A stretch of 64,000 bases of DNA from Planctomycetota bacterium (GTDB lineage Bacteria; Planctomycetota; B15-G4; JADJEK01): NCBI GenBank assembly GCA_016709145.1, contig JADJEK010000001.1, positions 1,240,001 to 1,304,000 of the forward strand, written 5' to 3'. The notes beneath the pieces are model-generated. The model saw only the letters and a program-made list of their open reading frames with translations, had not been told where the DNA came from and searched no databases. This document shows positions 53,275-63,563 of the stretch, piece by piece; the stretch's first letter is position 1; each line of letters opens with the position of its first letter. A program made the translations under genes and the position numbers.

Positions 53275-55281
53275 TCAGCGGATGTCACCGAGCACACCGA
53301 GCTCGCGCGCGACCGCATGGATGCAGGCGGAACGTCGCGCGCGATTCACTCGCGCGTAAAGCGCGCCGGCCTGGCGCGCGGCGGGCTGAAGTCGCTCGTC
53401 GGTCGCATGCGATTGGAACCCGGTCGCGACCAGGACGATCTCGTACGAGGCACTCGCGATGCGCTCGGAAATGCCTTGGATGCGCGACGGCTTGCTCTCG
53501 ACGTGGTCCAGCTCCGCGAACTCGAACGTGGCGCGTAGGACGTCGTCGAGTTCGGGGTCGTTGCGGTTCGTCACCAATACGGCTCGCTTCCCGCGTGTGC
53601 TCGGCAACACCGCGTCGAGCAATCGCGTTTCGAGCGGTGGAGTCGCCGGCTCGTGCGATTGGACGTCGACCGGGAGTTGCTCGAGCTCGCGGCGTGCGTT
53701 CGCGACGTCCGAGTTCGGTTGCTGCAGGTGGCGGACGACGTTCTTCATGCGCCGCCGGTTCTGTCGCGTGTCGCGTTCTCCCGCGAGCACGAGTTCGCGG
53801 ATCGCATCGATGCGCGATTCGAACCCCGTGAGGCATGCGGCGATCTTGGGTGATGGCAGGTCGTCGCCGGCGTCGAACGCCTCGAGCAACCACTCCGCGA
53901 CCGACGCGTCCGCCGGGTTCGCCTCGGCGCGTGGCCGCCTCCCGAGCAAGTCGTTCTTGCGTTGGATGCGCCGGCGCTTCTCCGGATCCTGGCCGAGCTG
54001 CTGCGCCCACGACGTCGGCGGTCGATGGCGCGGATCGAGCAATTCACGCAAGGTCGAGCGCACCAGTCGAGGTGTCGCGCCTTCGAGCCAACGCATTCGG
54101 CCGATCGCGAGTCCCCAGTCGCGGAACGACGCCGTGCCGCGCAACCAGCGCAGGTGCTGAGCGCAGCGGATCAAGGCCGGGCCGTCGTCGTCGCGCAGCA
54201 CGGGACGATCGAGCTTTCGCGTGGAGTCGTCCAGAGCCAGTCCCGAGATGCGCTCGATCGTCGCGACGACCTCGCGCAAGTCGGTGTCGGGGTGGTTCGA
54301 CCGCGGCTCGAGCTCGCCTGCGTCGGCATAGCCGTACTCGTCGCAACCGTCACGGTCGTCGCGCTGCTCCGCGAGCTCAAGTTCCGCTAACGCCGCGTCG
54401 GAGACGTCGAACCAATCCGCGAGCTGCTTTGCGTGGGGCAGGGTCGACGCGCAATCGGCGGGGGACGCGTCCTTCCCGAGTGCGACGACCGAACCGGGCC
54501 AGAGCTGCTTCGACAGGTCACCGAGGATTGCTGCGAAGCCACGCATGCGCGCGTCCACGTCTCTCGCGTGACGCGACTCGTGGACGAGGCCGCGACCGCG
54601 CGCGGTCCACGCGAGCAACAGCAACCGTTGCCGCTCGGGAGATGCCAACGCGAGTTCGCCGAGGTCCTGTTCGCACGCGTCGCGCAACGCATCGAACTCT
54701 CGGAGGATCTCGGCGAGCGGTCGCCTCGGGCGAGAGGGCTGCTCGCTGCGAGCGAGAGCCGCGACGTCGGCTGAGTCGAGTTCGACCGAGCGTTCGTCGA
54801 GCGGCGGCGTCACCACGTCGACGTTTTCGACCGTGCTTGAGTCGATGGTGTGCGGAGGTGCACTCGCGTCGGCTTTCATCGCATCCGGCGCGAACGCGGC
54901 GACGGCCCCGCTCGCGCCGACGCGGCTCTCGGCGTCGGACGACTCGATGGCGGGTGAGGCTTCGTTCTGTGAGGGCTCGATCCGCTCGGGCGAGATCGAA
55001 TCCGGGATCCGCGTGAATCCCACGCCGGTCGGAGCCGACAGCCACGCTTCGAACGCGACCCGAGCCGCGTGCGACGGCAAGGCGAGGGCCACGGCGTTCG
55101 CGAGAGCCGCGTCGCGCGTCGGGCCTTGCCCGAGCCACTGTTCACCTTCGCGCCACAGCAGGCACTCGCACCACTCGGCGTCGCGCCAACGCACGACGTA
55201 GCCGAGTTCCGTGAGCGCGGCGAGGATCGCGCTCTCGGACGCTCGTCGCAGGGATCGCACGAGGGCGTCGTCGAGGTTCAT
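53275..55281 (-). CDS. Unrecognised 668-residue protein with DUF2325-like C-terminus
   Basis: The N-terminal 60 residues are a small domain (LGYVVRWRDAEWCECLLWRE, GPTRDAALANAVALALPS). A disordered acidic linker runs to about 165. A largely helical middle part (about 170-560) follows. The last 100 residues (GKRAVLVTNRNDPELDDVLR, SASYEIVLVATGFQSHATDE, AGALYARVNRARRSACIHAV) read like a Rossmann-type DUF2325 domain, which often pairs with nucleic-acid-related proteins. TAGCCT lies eight bases before the ATG, so the transcript looks leaderless. No function is assigned. Confidence 0.5.
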   Translation of the reverse strand: MNLDDALVRSLRRASESAILAALTELGYVVRWRDAEWCECLLWREGEQWLGQGPTRDAALANAVALALPSHAARVAFEAWLSAPTGVGFTRIPDSISPERIEPSQNEASPAIESSDAESRVGASGAVAAFAPDAMKADASAPPHTIDSSTVENVDVVTPPLDERSVELDSADVAALARSEQPSRPRRPLAEILREFDALRDACEQDLGELALASPERQRLLLLAWTARGRGLVHESRHARDVDARMRGFAAILGDLSKQLWPGSVVALGKDASPADCASTLPHAKQLADWFDVSDAALAELELAEQRDDRDGCDEYGYADAGELEPRSNHPDTDLREVVATIERISGLALDDSTRKLDRPVLRDDDGPALIRCAQHLRWLRGTASFRDWGLAIGRMRWLEGATPRLVRSTLRELLDPRHRPPTSWAQQLGQDPEKRRRIQRKNDLLGRRPRAEANPADASVAEWLLEAFDAGDDLPSPKIAACLTGFESRIDAIRELVLAGERDTRQNRRRMKNVVRHLQQPNSDVANARRELEQLPVDVQSHEPATPPLETRLLDAVLPSTRGKRAVLVTNRNDPELDDVLRATFEFAELDHVESKPSRIQGISERIASASYEIVLVATGFQSHATDERLQPAARQAGALYARVNRARRSACIHAVARELGVLGDIR

Positions 55282-55289
55282 GGCGACCG

Positions 55290-55295
55290 AGGCTA
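55290..55295 (-). promoter_or_regulatory. -10-like hexamer of the 668-residue protein gene
   Basis: TAGCCT on the minus strand ends eight bases before the ATG at 55281. No Shine-Dalgarno sequence is present, although the gene could also be read from the operon upstream. Confidence 0.35.
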
Positions 55296-55345
55296 CCGAG
55301 CTGTGAGGCGATGCTCGCACGGTGTCGCGGCCGTGCCCACGGACG

Positions 55346-58300
55346 TCACTTCGCGCGCTGGAACTCGAACGCGAGATCCGTTGCCCCCTCGGGGGGGAGC
55401 GTGAAGACGAACGGCGCGGATTCGTTCGGGCCGCAACGGAACGTGACGGAGTACTCGCCGGGTTCCATGCCGGTGACGAGGAACGTGCGCGTGGAAGGAG
55501 ACGTCAACGTGATCGACCGGAACTCCGCGTCCGCGGTGTCGATCGAAGGCAAGAAGTCCAGGTGATGACTCATGGCCGGATCCAACGGGATTCCTGGTCC
55601 GACCGTGAACGAGCCGGAACACGGGATCCCAGGATCGAGCACGATGTCGACGTCGGCTTGCGGCAAGTCGACCGAGATGTACCCCTCGCCGAACTGGTCG
55701 TGGTCCGCGGTGACGTGGAACTTCAGGGTGAGTTGATCGCGTCGATCAGCGGTCGTGGTCACGCGAACTTCCGCGGTTCCACTCGCATCGGATCGGCCGA
55801 CGCCGAAGATCTCGCGGGCCAAGGGTCCGTTGCCCGATACGCGGACCATGGCACCCTCGACCGGTCCGCCCTCGGCCGTGCGCACGTGGACTCGCACCGT
55901 CGTCGAGACCAAGTCGAATTCGATGTACTGGGTCTGCCCAGCCGCGAGTGTGAAGGAGCGCTTCAACAGCTCGTGGTACGAGTGTCCGTCGTCCGTCTTC
56001 GTGACGGAGAGCAGTCGTAGGTTCGCCGGACCGGGCATCAACGATTCGACGACGAACTCGCCGCGGTCGTCGACTTCGATCCACTCGTTGCCCTTGGGGT
56101 GACCTAGCTCGATCATCGCCGTGCGATGAGGTTCGCCGTCGATCGTGACGCGGCCGCGTACGGCCGCCTTGCCTTGCGATCCGGGCGCCACGAGATGGAC
56201 GTCGAGTCGCGAGGATTCACCGGCCTTCACGTCGATCGACGCTTCGTACAGCGGATCTGCTTGAGCCGAAACGCGCTCGATCCACGAGGCTGGTTCGCCG
56301 GACAGCAGGCGCTGGCGGATCTCGACCTTGTATTCGCCATCGGGGAGTCCGTGAACGCCGAAGTTGCCACGTCCGTCGGTCAGCGCGGTCATCGGGACCA
56401 CGGGCATGGCCTGGACGCGACGCCCTCGCTTCTGGACCGAGATCATCAGCGGATCGGACGGTGGGCTACCCGAGAGCAGGACAGCACCATCGATCGAGCC
56501 GCCACGATGCATCGTGAGTTCGAACTCCGTCGAATCCGCAGGGAGCAGCGTCTCGATTTCGGCGAAGCCCGGGCGGTCGACGATGAGCACGAGCGGCTCG
56601 TCCCTTCGCAACCCATGAAGGGTCACGAGACCGCTGGCGTCGGTGAACCCGCGCGTGACGGCGTTGGCCGCCGGTCCCGAGCCGTTCTCGAACACCGATG
56701 TGCGCGCGGCCTCGATGGGTCCGCCGCCTTCCGCGGCGAGAACGCGCAACGTGATCACGCGCTCGTCGGTGAGTCGGATCTCGATCGGTTCGACGCCATC
56801 GGACACGACGATCTCGCGGCTCGACATCGCGAAGCCTTCGGCGCGAATCGTGAGTTCGAACTGGCCCGGCGGGACATCGCGGAGCAAGTGATGTCCGTCC
56901 ATGGATGACTCCACGTCCACGACCAGGCCACCGGGGAAGCCCAGCAGGGCGGCCTCGAAGCGAGCTTCCTGCATCGGACGAAGGTGGAGTCTCGGGGCGA
57001 TGACCGGACTCCCTCGTGAATCCAGGACGACGAGTTCGAGCGTCGCGCGGGCGGGCAGCTCGATCGTGACTTCGTCGACGTCTTCGGCAGCGGATGCCGT
57101 CCACGGTTCGCGGGTGCTCCGCCGCGCTGCGGCAAGCACGTCGTGGAACTCCGGCACGCGGGACACTTCGAAGTGACCAGCCGCGTCGGTGCGCTCGCAG
57201 CGCTGCGCGACGACGCCGGTGCCGACCTCCGGCACGACACCGACGACGACCTCGGCGTCTTTCACGGGGTGACCGAGCGAGTCGATCACGGTCCCGCGAA
57301 TGGTCCGGCCACGGTCCAATCGGATGGCGCCGATGTCGTGTCCGCTCGTTCCCGACGGGAATGGGCCCACCACGGAAGCGACGAAGTCGCGGTGGTCGAC
57401 GACGACGGACATCGTGCCGACAGGTACGGCAGGGAATCGGAATGCACCGTCGAGACCCGACGTGGTCGTTGGCAGGGGCGGACGGTCGATCAGTCGCTCC
57501 AACCACGGCGGCTGCGTCATCACGGTCACGGACGGATTCCCTGCGCGACTGTCCTGGCGCAGGAACACGCTCGAGCCCATCGTGTGCTGGATGCCGGTCG
57601 CGCCGACAGGGATGGGCAAAGGGACGATGCGAACACGAGCCCCGGGAACGGGCTCCCCGCTGTCGTCGACGACCGTGCCGGACACCTCGACGCCTTTCGT
57701 GAGGACGAAGTCGCCGATGTCGTTCGTGCTCCCCGCGCGCAGAGTTTGGTCCACCACACGGACCGTCGACCGAGTGCCAGCGGCATCGATTCCGAGCGCA
57801 TGGTGCGTCGATGCGTTGGCGCCCGTCACCACGAAGCGACCGTCGGCGTCCGTTCGGCCGTGCGCGAGCTCGACATGGGCCGGGAACGAAACTCCGAACC
57901 TGGAGTCGAGTACGCCGACCCACGACTTGAAGTCGACTTCGAACAGCGTGACTTCCACACCGGCGACCGGACTGCCATCCGACTCGAGCACGCGGCCCTC
58001 GATGCGCGCGAGGTCGGGGTCGACGGCGGCGGGCCACGTCGCGCGGGGAACATCGAGATCGTCGATCCGCGCGGACGAAACCTCGCTGCGGAAAGCGTCG
58101 CCGCTTGGCGTTGCGATCGGCGGCACGGAGACGGCGCCATCGTTCGACTCGGCGTGCGCGACGGCGTTCGCATTCGTCGTCGTCACGAGTGCCGGCGGCA
58201 CATCCTCGTCGTGCAACACGAACCACGCCGAAGCGGCGAGCACGAGGGCTGCGACACTGATCACGGGGAGTTTCGACACGACGATTCCTCCGACGACGGA

Positions 58301-58963
58301 AGCGGCCGCGGTCTGCGCCGCCGAAGCGGCGATCGGAGCCGGAGCGTGAGCGACTGCATGCTCGAGCACGGCGTGGCGCGCGGCCGCGAGCGAACGTCTC
58401 GACAACAGTGCGCCGAGAGTCAGAGCGGTCAGACCGTGGGGCAGCATCTGCTTCAACAGAGCCATTCCGCGCGCGATCTGCATGCGAACGACGCCGGGCT
58501 TGCGACCGAGCGCCCGAGCGATGTCGTCGCCGCGGCGGTCGTGCCGCAGTCGCGGCTCCAGCACTTCGCGGTACACGGTCGGCAACTCGGACAATGCGCG
58601 CTCGACCTCGGCCGCGAACTCGCGTCGCTCCGCATCCGTGTGCGGATCGGTCGGCGCGTCGCGGTCGAGACGATCCGCGTCGAGGAAGCGGTTCTGCTTC
58701 CTGCGAGCGTTCGCCGCGTGCTTGGCCAGGATGCCGACGAGCCACGGTTCGATCCGGCGCGATCCGTCGAACCACTGAGCCTTCTCGATCGCCGTGACGA
58801 ACGTCGCTTGCAGCAAGTCGTCCGCGAGGCTGCGGTCGCGCACCAACAGGCGCGCGAGCTTCAGGAGCTCGGGCGCGGAGTGGTCGAACAGTGCGGCGAG
58901 CGCGGCGGTGTCACCGAACCGGCGATAGCGTTCGAACAAATGGTCTGGTTCGAGATCCCGCAT
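55346..58963 (-). CDS. ECF sigma factor fused to a membrane-anchored chain of regulatory-like domains
   Basis: This is a 1205-residue protein from the ATG at 58963. Residues about 20-95 are sigma region 2 (LLKLARLLVRDRSLADDLLQ, IEPWLVGILAKHAANARRKQ). About 120-175 are region 4 (LSELPTVYREVLEPRLRHDR, DIARALGRKPGVVRMQIARG). A Cys-free hydrophobic helix (VISVAALVLAASAWFVLHDE) lies at about 232-251. The remaining 950 residues are a series of beta-sandwich repeats of CarboxypepD_reg type (VLESDGSPVAGVEVTLFEVD; GVEVSGTVVDDSGEPVPGAR; GTVIDSLGHPVKDAEVVVGV). The sigma part would be cytoplasmic and the repeats outside the membrane. Large ECF sigma factors with C-terminal extensions are known from Planctomycetota. 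Confidence 0.88.
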   Translation of the reverse strand: MRDLEPDHLFERYRRFGDTAALAALFDHSAPELLKLARLLVRDRSLADDLLQATFVTAIEKAQWFDGSRRIEPWLVGILAKHAANARRKQNRFLDADRLDRDAPTDPHTDAERREFAAEVERALSELPTVYREVLEPRLRHDRRGDDIARALGRKPGVVRMQIARGMALLKQMLPHGLTALTLGALLSRRSLAAARHAVLEHAVAHAPAPIAASAAQTAAASVVGGIVVSKLPVISVAALVLAASAWFVLHDEDVPPALVTTTNANAVAHAESNDGAVSVPPIATPSGDAFRSEVSSARIDDLDVPRATWPAAVDPDLARIEGRVLESDGSPVAGVEVTLFEVDFKSWVGVLDSRFGVSFPAHVELAHGRTDADGRFVVTGANASTHHALGIDAAGTRSTVRVVDQTLRAGSTNDIGDFVLTKGVEVSGTVVDDSGEPVPGARVRIVPLPIPVGATGIQHTMGSSVFLRQDSRAGNPSVTVMTQPPWLERLIDRPPLPTTTSGLDGAFRFPAVPVGTMSVVVDHRDFVASVVGPFPSGTSGHDIGAIRLDRGRTIRGTVIDSLGHPVKDAEVVVGVVPEVGTGVVAQRCERTDAAGHFEVSRVPEFHDVLAAARRSTREPWTASAAEDVDEVTIELPARATLELVVLDSRGSPVIAPRLHLRPMQEARFEAALLGFPGGLVVDVESSMDGHHLLRDVPPGQFELTIRAEGFAMSSREIVVSDGVEPIEIRLTDERVITLRVLAAEGGGPIEAARTSVFENGSGPAANAVTRGFTDASGLVTLHGLRRDEPLVLIVDRPGFAEIETLLPADSTEFELTMHRGGSIDGAVLLSGSPPSDPLMISVQKRGRRVQAMPVVPMTALTDGRGNFGVHGLPDGEYKVEIRQRLLSGEPASWIERVSAQADPLYEASIDVKAGESSRLDVHLVAPGSQGKAAVRGRVTIDGEPHRTAMIELGHPKGNEWIEVDDRGEFVVESLMPGPANLRLLSVTKTDDGHSYHELLKRSFTLAAGQTQYIEFDLVSTTVRVHVRTAEGGPVEGAMVRVSGNGPLAREIFGVGRSDASGTAEVRVTTTADRRDQLTLKFHVTADHDQFGEGYISVDLPQADVDIVLDPGIPCSGSFTVGPGIPLDPAMSHHLDFLPSIDTADAEFRSITLTSPSTRTFLVTGMEPGEYSVTFRCGPNESAPFVFTLPPEGATDLAFEFQRAK

Positions 58964-59019
58964 GGTGTGCCCTCCTCGTCGGGGACGAGCCGAGCGCAAC
59001 GCGGAAAATCAGACGAACC

Positions 59020-60327
59020 TCACTTGGCCGGCTTCAGCGACGCGACCAAGTCCTGGAAGTCCTTTTCCGCGCGCGCCGTCGCCTCGGTCCCACCGACGAG
59101 CTGGATCGAGAGCTTCCGCGACGGACCCGACACCGTGAGCAGCCCGACGACGCGACGATCGTCCTTCAACGCGGCCGTGTAGGTGATCGCTTTGCCGAGG
59201 GCCGTCTTCGCCTTCTTGAACTTCGGATCGATGAACCCCGACTTCACCACACCCTTCGAGAACGACTCGATGTACGCGTCGGTCGTGGGATCTCCGGCTT
59301 CCTCGAGATCGAGGAACTGGATCGACGTCTGGCGGTCGTCGCGCGAGTCGAAGAAATGCGCCACGGTCTTCGCGTCCTTGCGCGGCAAGCGCGCCCAATA
59401 CGCCGGCAGCGCGCACTTGAAGCCGGACTCCTCGAACGCGTAGACGTTGTCGCGGAACTTGGCCGTGGTCGCGACAGCGGCCTTCGGATCGCCGACGACC
59501 TTCGACGTCACCGTGCTCGTGACCCGCAACGTGCCGCCGACCATGCCTTCGAAGCGTCCGGTGCCCGTGAACGTGACGGATCCCGAACTCGTGAGCTTCG
59601 TCAGCCGGCGTTCACCGAGGTTCAGCTCGGCATCGACTTCGACGACGAACGCGAGGTCGGCCGTCATGCCGTCGTCGGCTGCGACCGCGTCGCCGAACTC
59701 GAGATGCATCGTCAGGTGCGCCAGCGACGTCTCGGCCTCGACGCGATCGAGCGTCACCCAGGCGTCGCCGACCTTCGGCGCGCCCTCGGTCGCGAACATC
59801 GTCTGGATCATCGCCGCGGCGTCGAGCGGATAACGCGTGCCGGCGACGGCCGCCTCCGGAAGGCCCAGCCACAAGCCGACGAACTCGCTCTGGCGCAGGA
59901 TCCCGTCCGTTTGCGCCTTCGGCAACATCCGGCCGCCGAGCGTCGCCGACTGCTTCGTGCCGTCGCTGACGTACGTCAGCGCGAGGCCGGTCCACGCCGG
60001 ATCTTCGGTCGCGCCGTTCGCGGTCGCGCGCGCCTCGAGCCAGGTGCGGCGTTGCTCCGATGCGTTCGTCTCCGACTCGAGCGAGAGCATCTGGTCGAGC
60101 ATGCGCTCGCTGCGGCTCTGCGCGACCTGCAGCGAGCGCTGTTCGCGCGGCAGCTTCAGTTCGAGGGCGCCTTTCACGTTCGTCTGCAGCGTGACTTCGA
60201 TCGCCTTCCCGGCCGGGAATTGGCAGCGCAGGTCGACCGGAGTCGCGGTGGTCGGGATGGCGCGCGGATCCTGGACCAGGACCGCGAGGGAAGCGAGCAG
60301 CACGATCGACGGGGCGGCAGCGAACAT
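59020..60327 (-). CDS. Exported protein of unknown function
   Basis: This is a 435-residue protein with a signal peptide (APSIVLLASLAVLVQDP). The first 300 residues are beta-rich (PVDLRCQFPAGKAIEVTLQT, SGSVTFTGTGRFEGMVGGTL). The final 110 residues (AFEESGFKCALPAYWARLPR, TSIQFLDLEEAGDPTTDAYI, SRKLSIQLVGGTEATARAEK) resemble the PsbP/DUF1795-like lipid- or protein-binding fold. GAGAAGG precedes the ATG. It lies 56 bases upstream of, and in line with, the ECF-sigma fusion gene, so it may be controlled with it. Confidence 0.6.
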   Translation of the reverse strand: MFAAAPSIVLLASLAVLVQDPRAIPTTATPVDLRCQFPAGKAIEVTLQTNVKGALELKLPREQRSLQVAQSRSERMLDQMLSLESETNASEQRRTWLEARATANGATEDPAWTGLALTYVSDGTKQSATLGGRMLPKAQTDGILRQSEFVGLWLGLPEAAVAGTRYPLDAAAMIQTMFATEGAPKVGDAWVTLDRVEAETSLAHLTMHLEFGDAVAADDGMTADLAFVVEVDAELNLGERRLTKLTSSGSVTFTGTGRFEGMVGGTLRVTSTVTSKVVGDPKAAVATTAKFRDNVYAFEESGFKCALPAYWARLPRKDAKTVAHFFDSRDDRQTSIQFLDLEEAGDPTTDAYIESFSKGVVKSGFIDPKFKKAKTALGKAITYTAALKDDRRVVGLLTVSGPSRKLSIQLVGGTEATARAEKDFQDLVASLKPAK

Positions 60328-60516
60328 GCGGACCTTCTCGAGGGGGAGTGGCATCGCGTCCGTGCGCGGATCGCGGTCGATCGCGAGGTCGACGAAGTCA
60401 GGGGAGGATAGGCGCGCGCTGCGGTTCAAGGAACTCCCCCCGGCGTGCCGATCGCATCGGATCCAACGCGCGTGCGGTAGAACCACGGCAACCGGCGGCC
60501 TCGGACGACCAGCAGC

Positions 60517-63500
60517 ATGGACGCGGATCGAATCACGCAACGCAGCCGCGCGCCCGAGAGCGTCAACGATCTCGTCGCTCTCGTGCTCGAGCGCATCGAA
60601 TCCGACGGCCCGCGTGTGATCGACGAACTGTGTGCGCAGCACCCCCAGCACGCGGAAGCATTGCGTCGCCGCGTGTCGCACCTGCGTGAGCTCGGACTGT
60701 TGCATGCCGGTCCGGATCAGGTGCCCGGCAAGCTGCCCGAGCAGATCGGCGGGCACCGCCTGAAGAAGATGCTCGGCGGCGGCGGCATGGGCGTCGTCTA
60801 TCTCGCGCAGGACGAGAAGCTCGGGCGTGAAGTCGCCTTGAAGATGATCCGTCCGGAGCTCGACTACTTCCCCGGCGCACGCGCGCGATTCCGTCGCGAG
60901 ATCGAGACGATCGCGCGGCTCCAACATCCCGGCATCGTCCCGATCTACACCGTCGGTGAGGACGGCGGTGTGCCGTACTTCACGATGGAACGAGTGCGCG
61001 GCTGCACGCTCGATCGTGCTCTCGACGCACTCCGCGTCCCCGGCACACCGTGCGAGACCGGCGCGGACTTGCAGCGAGCCATCGCGTCGAAGACCGACGA
61101 TCACGACGCGTCGCTCGAGCCTGGCTACGTGTTCTGCGGCAGCTTCGAGGAGGCCGCGCTGCGCGTCGTGCGCCAAGTCGCCGAAGCACTCGAGCACGCG
61201 CACCGCCGAGGCGTGCTGCACCGCGACGTGAAGCCCTCGAACATCATGGTCACGCCCGAAGGGCGCGCGATGCTGCTCGACTTCGGCCTCGCCGTCGGCG
61301 AGGAGAACGCGAGGCTGACGCGCAGCGGCACACGCGTCGGCTCGCTGTCGTACATGCCGGTCGAGCAGGCCGAAGGCGACATGGCCGCGGTCACCGCACG
61401 CTCCGACGTCTACTCACTGGGCGTCTCGCTGTACGAGCTCCTGACGCGCGACGTTCCGTACAAGGGCGCGAGCCAACAAGCGACCGCGCAGGCGATCGCC
61501 GACGGCCGACCGCGTGCGCCCCGCCAACGCAACCCCGCCGTGACGTGGGAAACGGAGACGGTGTGTCTGACCGCGATGGCGGTCGACGCGAACGACCGCT
61601 ACGCGAGTGCAGCCGACCTCGCGCGTGACCTCGACAACGTATTGGAAGGTCGTCCGATCGAAGCACGCCGCGCGGGTCTGGTACGCATCGCCGTCCAGTG
61701 GGCACGACGGCGACCTGCGCAAGCGGCCGCGGTCGCGCTCGGCGTGGCCTTGCTCGTGGCGGTGCCGACCACGCTCTACTTGAAGGAGCGCGACGCCAAG
61801 GACCGCATCGCCGACGAACAGCGCAAGACCCGGCTCGAAGCGGATCGCGCCGCCCGCCACTTCCACGTCGCGCTCGGCGCCGTGAACACGCAATTGCGCG
61901 AGCTCGCGGTCCGCGAGCTGCGCTTCGTGCCGCAGATGGAACCCGTGCGGCGCAAGTTGGTCGAGGAAGCCCTCAGCTTGATGAAGGAGCTGGGCGCGGA
62001 GACGAGCACCGATCCGGCCGTGCGCTTGGCGATGGCGGAGACCTACGCGGGCGTCGGAGTGATCCAAGGCGAACTCGGCGACTTCGTCGCCGCCGATCAG
62101 TCGTTCGCGAAGCAGCAGGAACTGTTGCGTGGGCTCGCGGCCGAACTCCCGCGCGACCGCGACGTCGCGCGCGAACTCGCCGTCGCGACGCGCAGTCGAT
62201 TCACGTTGCCCCGGACTCGTGGGGATCGGACGGTCGGGCTGTCGATCCTCGACGATGCGCTCGCGCAGTTCGAAGTGCTGCTCTCGAGCCCGAACGCGGG
62301 CCCACGCGAGCACTACGAGTTCGCGATCACCCTCTACAACCGCGCGGTGGCGGTGCTGTTCCGCGATCCGAAGGCCGGTGAGCCGTTCTTGAAGCGCGCC
62401 CTCGACGAGTTCGAGCGCGCGGGCATGAGCCGTGGCGATCCGCGCGACGAGCAGGTCGTCAGCGCGAGCCAACGCCATGCGATGGCGCTGAACGCGCACG
62501 CGATCATCTGCGACGACACCGGACGCTGGAAGGAGTCGGTCGACGCGTACGAAGCCGCGCGAGTACTGCTCGATCCGGTCGCGAAGGCTTGGCCGCAGCG
62601 CGCCGACGTGATCAGCGAGCTCGCGTCGATCCTGCTGAACTCGACGAGCGCCTTCTTGAACGATGGCCGCACCGACGACGCCGAGGCCGCGGCGATCCAA
62701 TCGATCGAGCTGCTGAAGCCACTCGTGCGCGACTACCCAGGCACGCAGCAGTACCGCATGGACCTCGCCAATGCGTACATGAGCTACGGCGTGGTGCTCG
62801 AGCGCGCCGACCGGCAATCCAAGATCGGCGACTCGTATCGCGCGGCGAAGGACCTGTACCTCGCACTCGCGGCCGAGGACCCCGGCAATCAAGACGTCCT
62901 GTCCGGCCTCGCGAAGGCGTGGGGCAACTTGTCGAACGGCCTCCTCGATGCCGGCGACGAGCAAGGGGCGATCGAGGCCGGCGAGGAAGCGATCGTGATC
63001 ATGCGCCAACAACTGGCGGCGGATCCGGAGAGTGTCGACCTCGAGAACTCGCTCGGCGGCGCGCTCCACGGCGTCGCGCTCGCGCGCAAGAACCTCGGTG
63101 ATCGTGTCGGCGCGAAGGCGATGCTGCTCGAAGCCATCGCGCACCAGGATGCGGTGCTGCAGAGGGCCCCGAACTACACGTTCGCGATCCAGTTCCGCTG
63201 CAACCACTACGTCAAGCTGGCGGAGGTGCAGCGACTCGATGGCGACTACGAGGCCGCGCTCGATACGGCACGGCGCATGACCGACACGGCGCCGAAGGAC
63301 CCGATTCAATGGCGCAGGCTCGGCGCCGAGTACGGCGCGGCGGCGAAGCTCGCGGCGATCGATCCGAAGCTGACGCCGCAGGAACGCGAGGACCGGGCCC
63401 AGGCGTACGTGAAGAAAGCGCTCGAGCTGCTCTCCACCGCGCTCGACATGGGGTACTCGGATCGCAACTATCTCGAGACCAGTGAGACGCTCGACCCGCT

Positions 63501-63555
63501 GCGGGATCAGCCGGGATTCCAGGCTCTGGTCGAGCGCCTACCGCGCAAGTCGTGA
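60517..63555 (+). CDS. Ser/Thr protein kinase with TPR tail
   Basis: This is a 1012-residue protein. An N-terminal helical segment (DLVALVLERIESDGPRVIDE) precedes the Hanks kinase domain: LGGGGMGVVYLAQD (about 87), VALKMIRPE, HRDVKPSNIMV (about 235) and LDFGLAVGEEN (about 255). A single membrane helix (AAAVALGVALLVAVPTTLYL, about 400-420) follows, then about 580 residues of TPR-like helices (for example AYEAARVLLDPVAKAWPQRA and AKAWGNLSNGLLDAGDEQGA). The design is typical of Planctomycetota kinases. A related kinase gene follows in tandem. TAGAAC at 60478-60483 is a candidate -10. Confidence 0.93.
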   Translation: MDADRITQRSRAPESVNDLVALVLERIESDGPRVIDELCAQHPQHAEALRRRVSHLRELGLLHAGPDQVPGKLPEQIGGHRLKKMLGGGGMGVVYLAQDEKLGREVALKMIRPELDYFPGARARFRREIETIARLQHPGIVPIYTVGEDGGVPYFTMERVRGCTLDRALDALRVPGTPCETGADLQRAIASKTDDHDASLEPGYVFCGSFEEAALRVVRQVAEALEHAHRRGVLHRDVKPSNIMVTPEGRAMLLDFGLAVGEENARLTRSGTRVGSLSYMPVEQAEGDMAAVTARSDVYSLGVSLYELLTRDVPYKGASQQATAQAIADGRPRAPRQRNPAVTWETETVCLTAMAVDANDRYASAADLARDLDNVLEGRPIEARRAGLVRIAVQWARRRPAQAAAVALGVALLVAVPTTLYLKERDAKDRIADEQRKTRLEADRAARHFHVALGAVNTQLRELAVRELRFVPQMEPVRRKLVEEALSLMKELGAETSTDPAVRLAMAETYAGVGVIQGELGDFVAADQSFAKQQELLRGLAAELPRDRDVARELAVATRSRFTLPRTRGDRTVGLSILDDALAQFEVLLSSPNAGPREHYEFAITLYNRAVAVLFRDPKAGEPFLKRALDEFERAGMSRGDPRDEQVVSASQRHAMALNAHAIICDDTGRWKESVDAYEAARVLLDPVAKAWPQRADVISELASILLNSTSAFLNDGRTDDAEAAAIQSIELLKPLVRDYPGTQQYRMDLANAYMSYGVVLERADRQSKIGDSYRAAKDLYLALAAEDPGNQDVLSGLAKAWGNLSNGLLDAGDEQGAIEAGEEAIVIMRQQLAADPESVDLENSLGGALHGVALARKNLGDRVGAKAMLLEAIAHQDAVLQRAPNYTFAIQFRCNHYVKLAEVQRLDGDYEAALDTARRMTDTAPKDPIQWRRLGAEYGAAAKLAAIDPKLTPQEREDRAQAYVKKALELLSTALDMGYSDRNYLETSETLDPLRDQPGFQALVERLPRKS

Positions 63556-63563
63556 AGGAGAAC

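Noticed and set aside
53815..53840. GATTCGAACCCC, resembling a tRNA T-arm
   Set aside because: It lies inside the 668-residue protein gene and no acceptor or anticodon stems can be folded around it.
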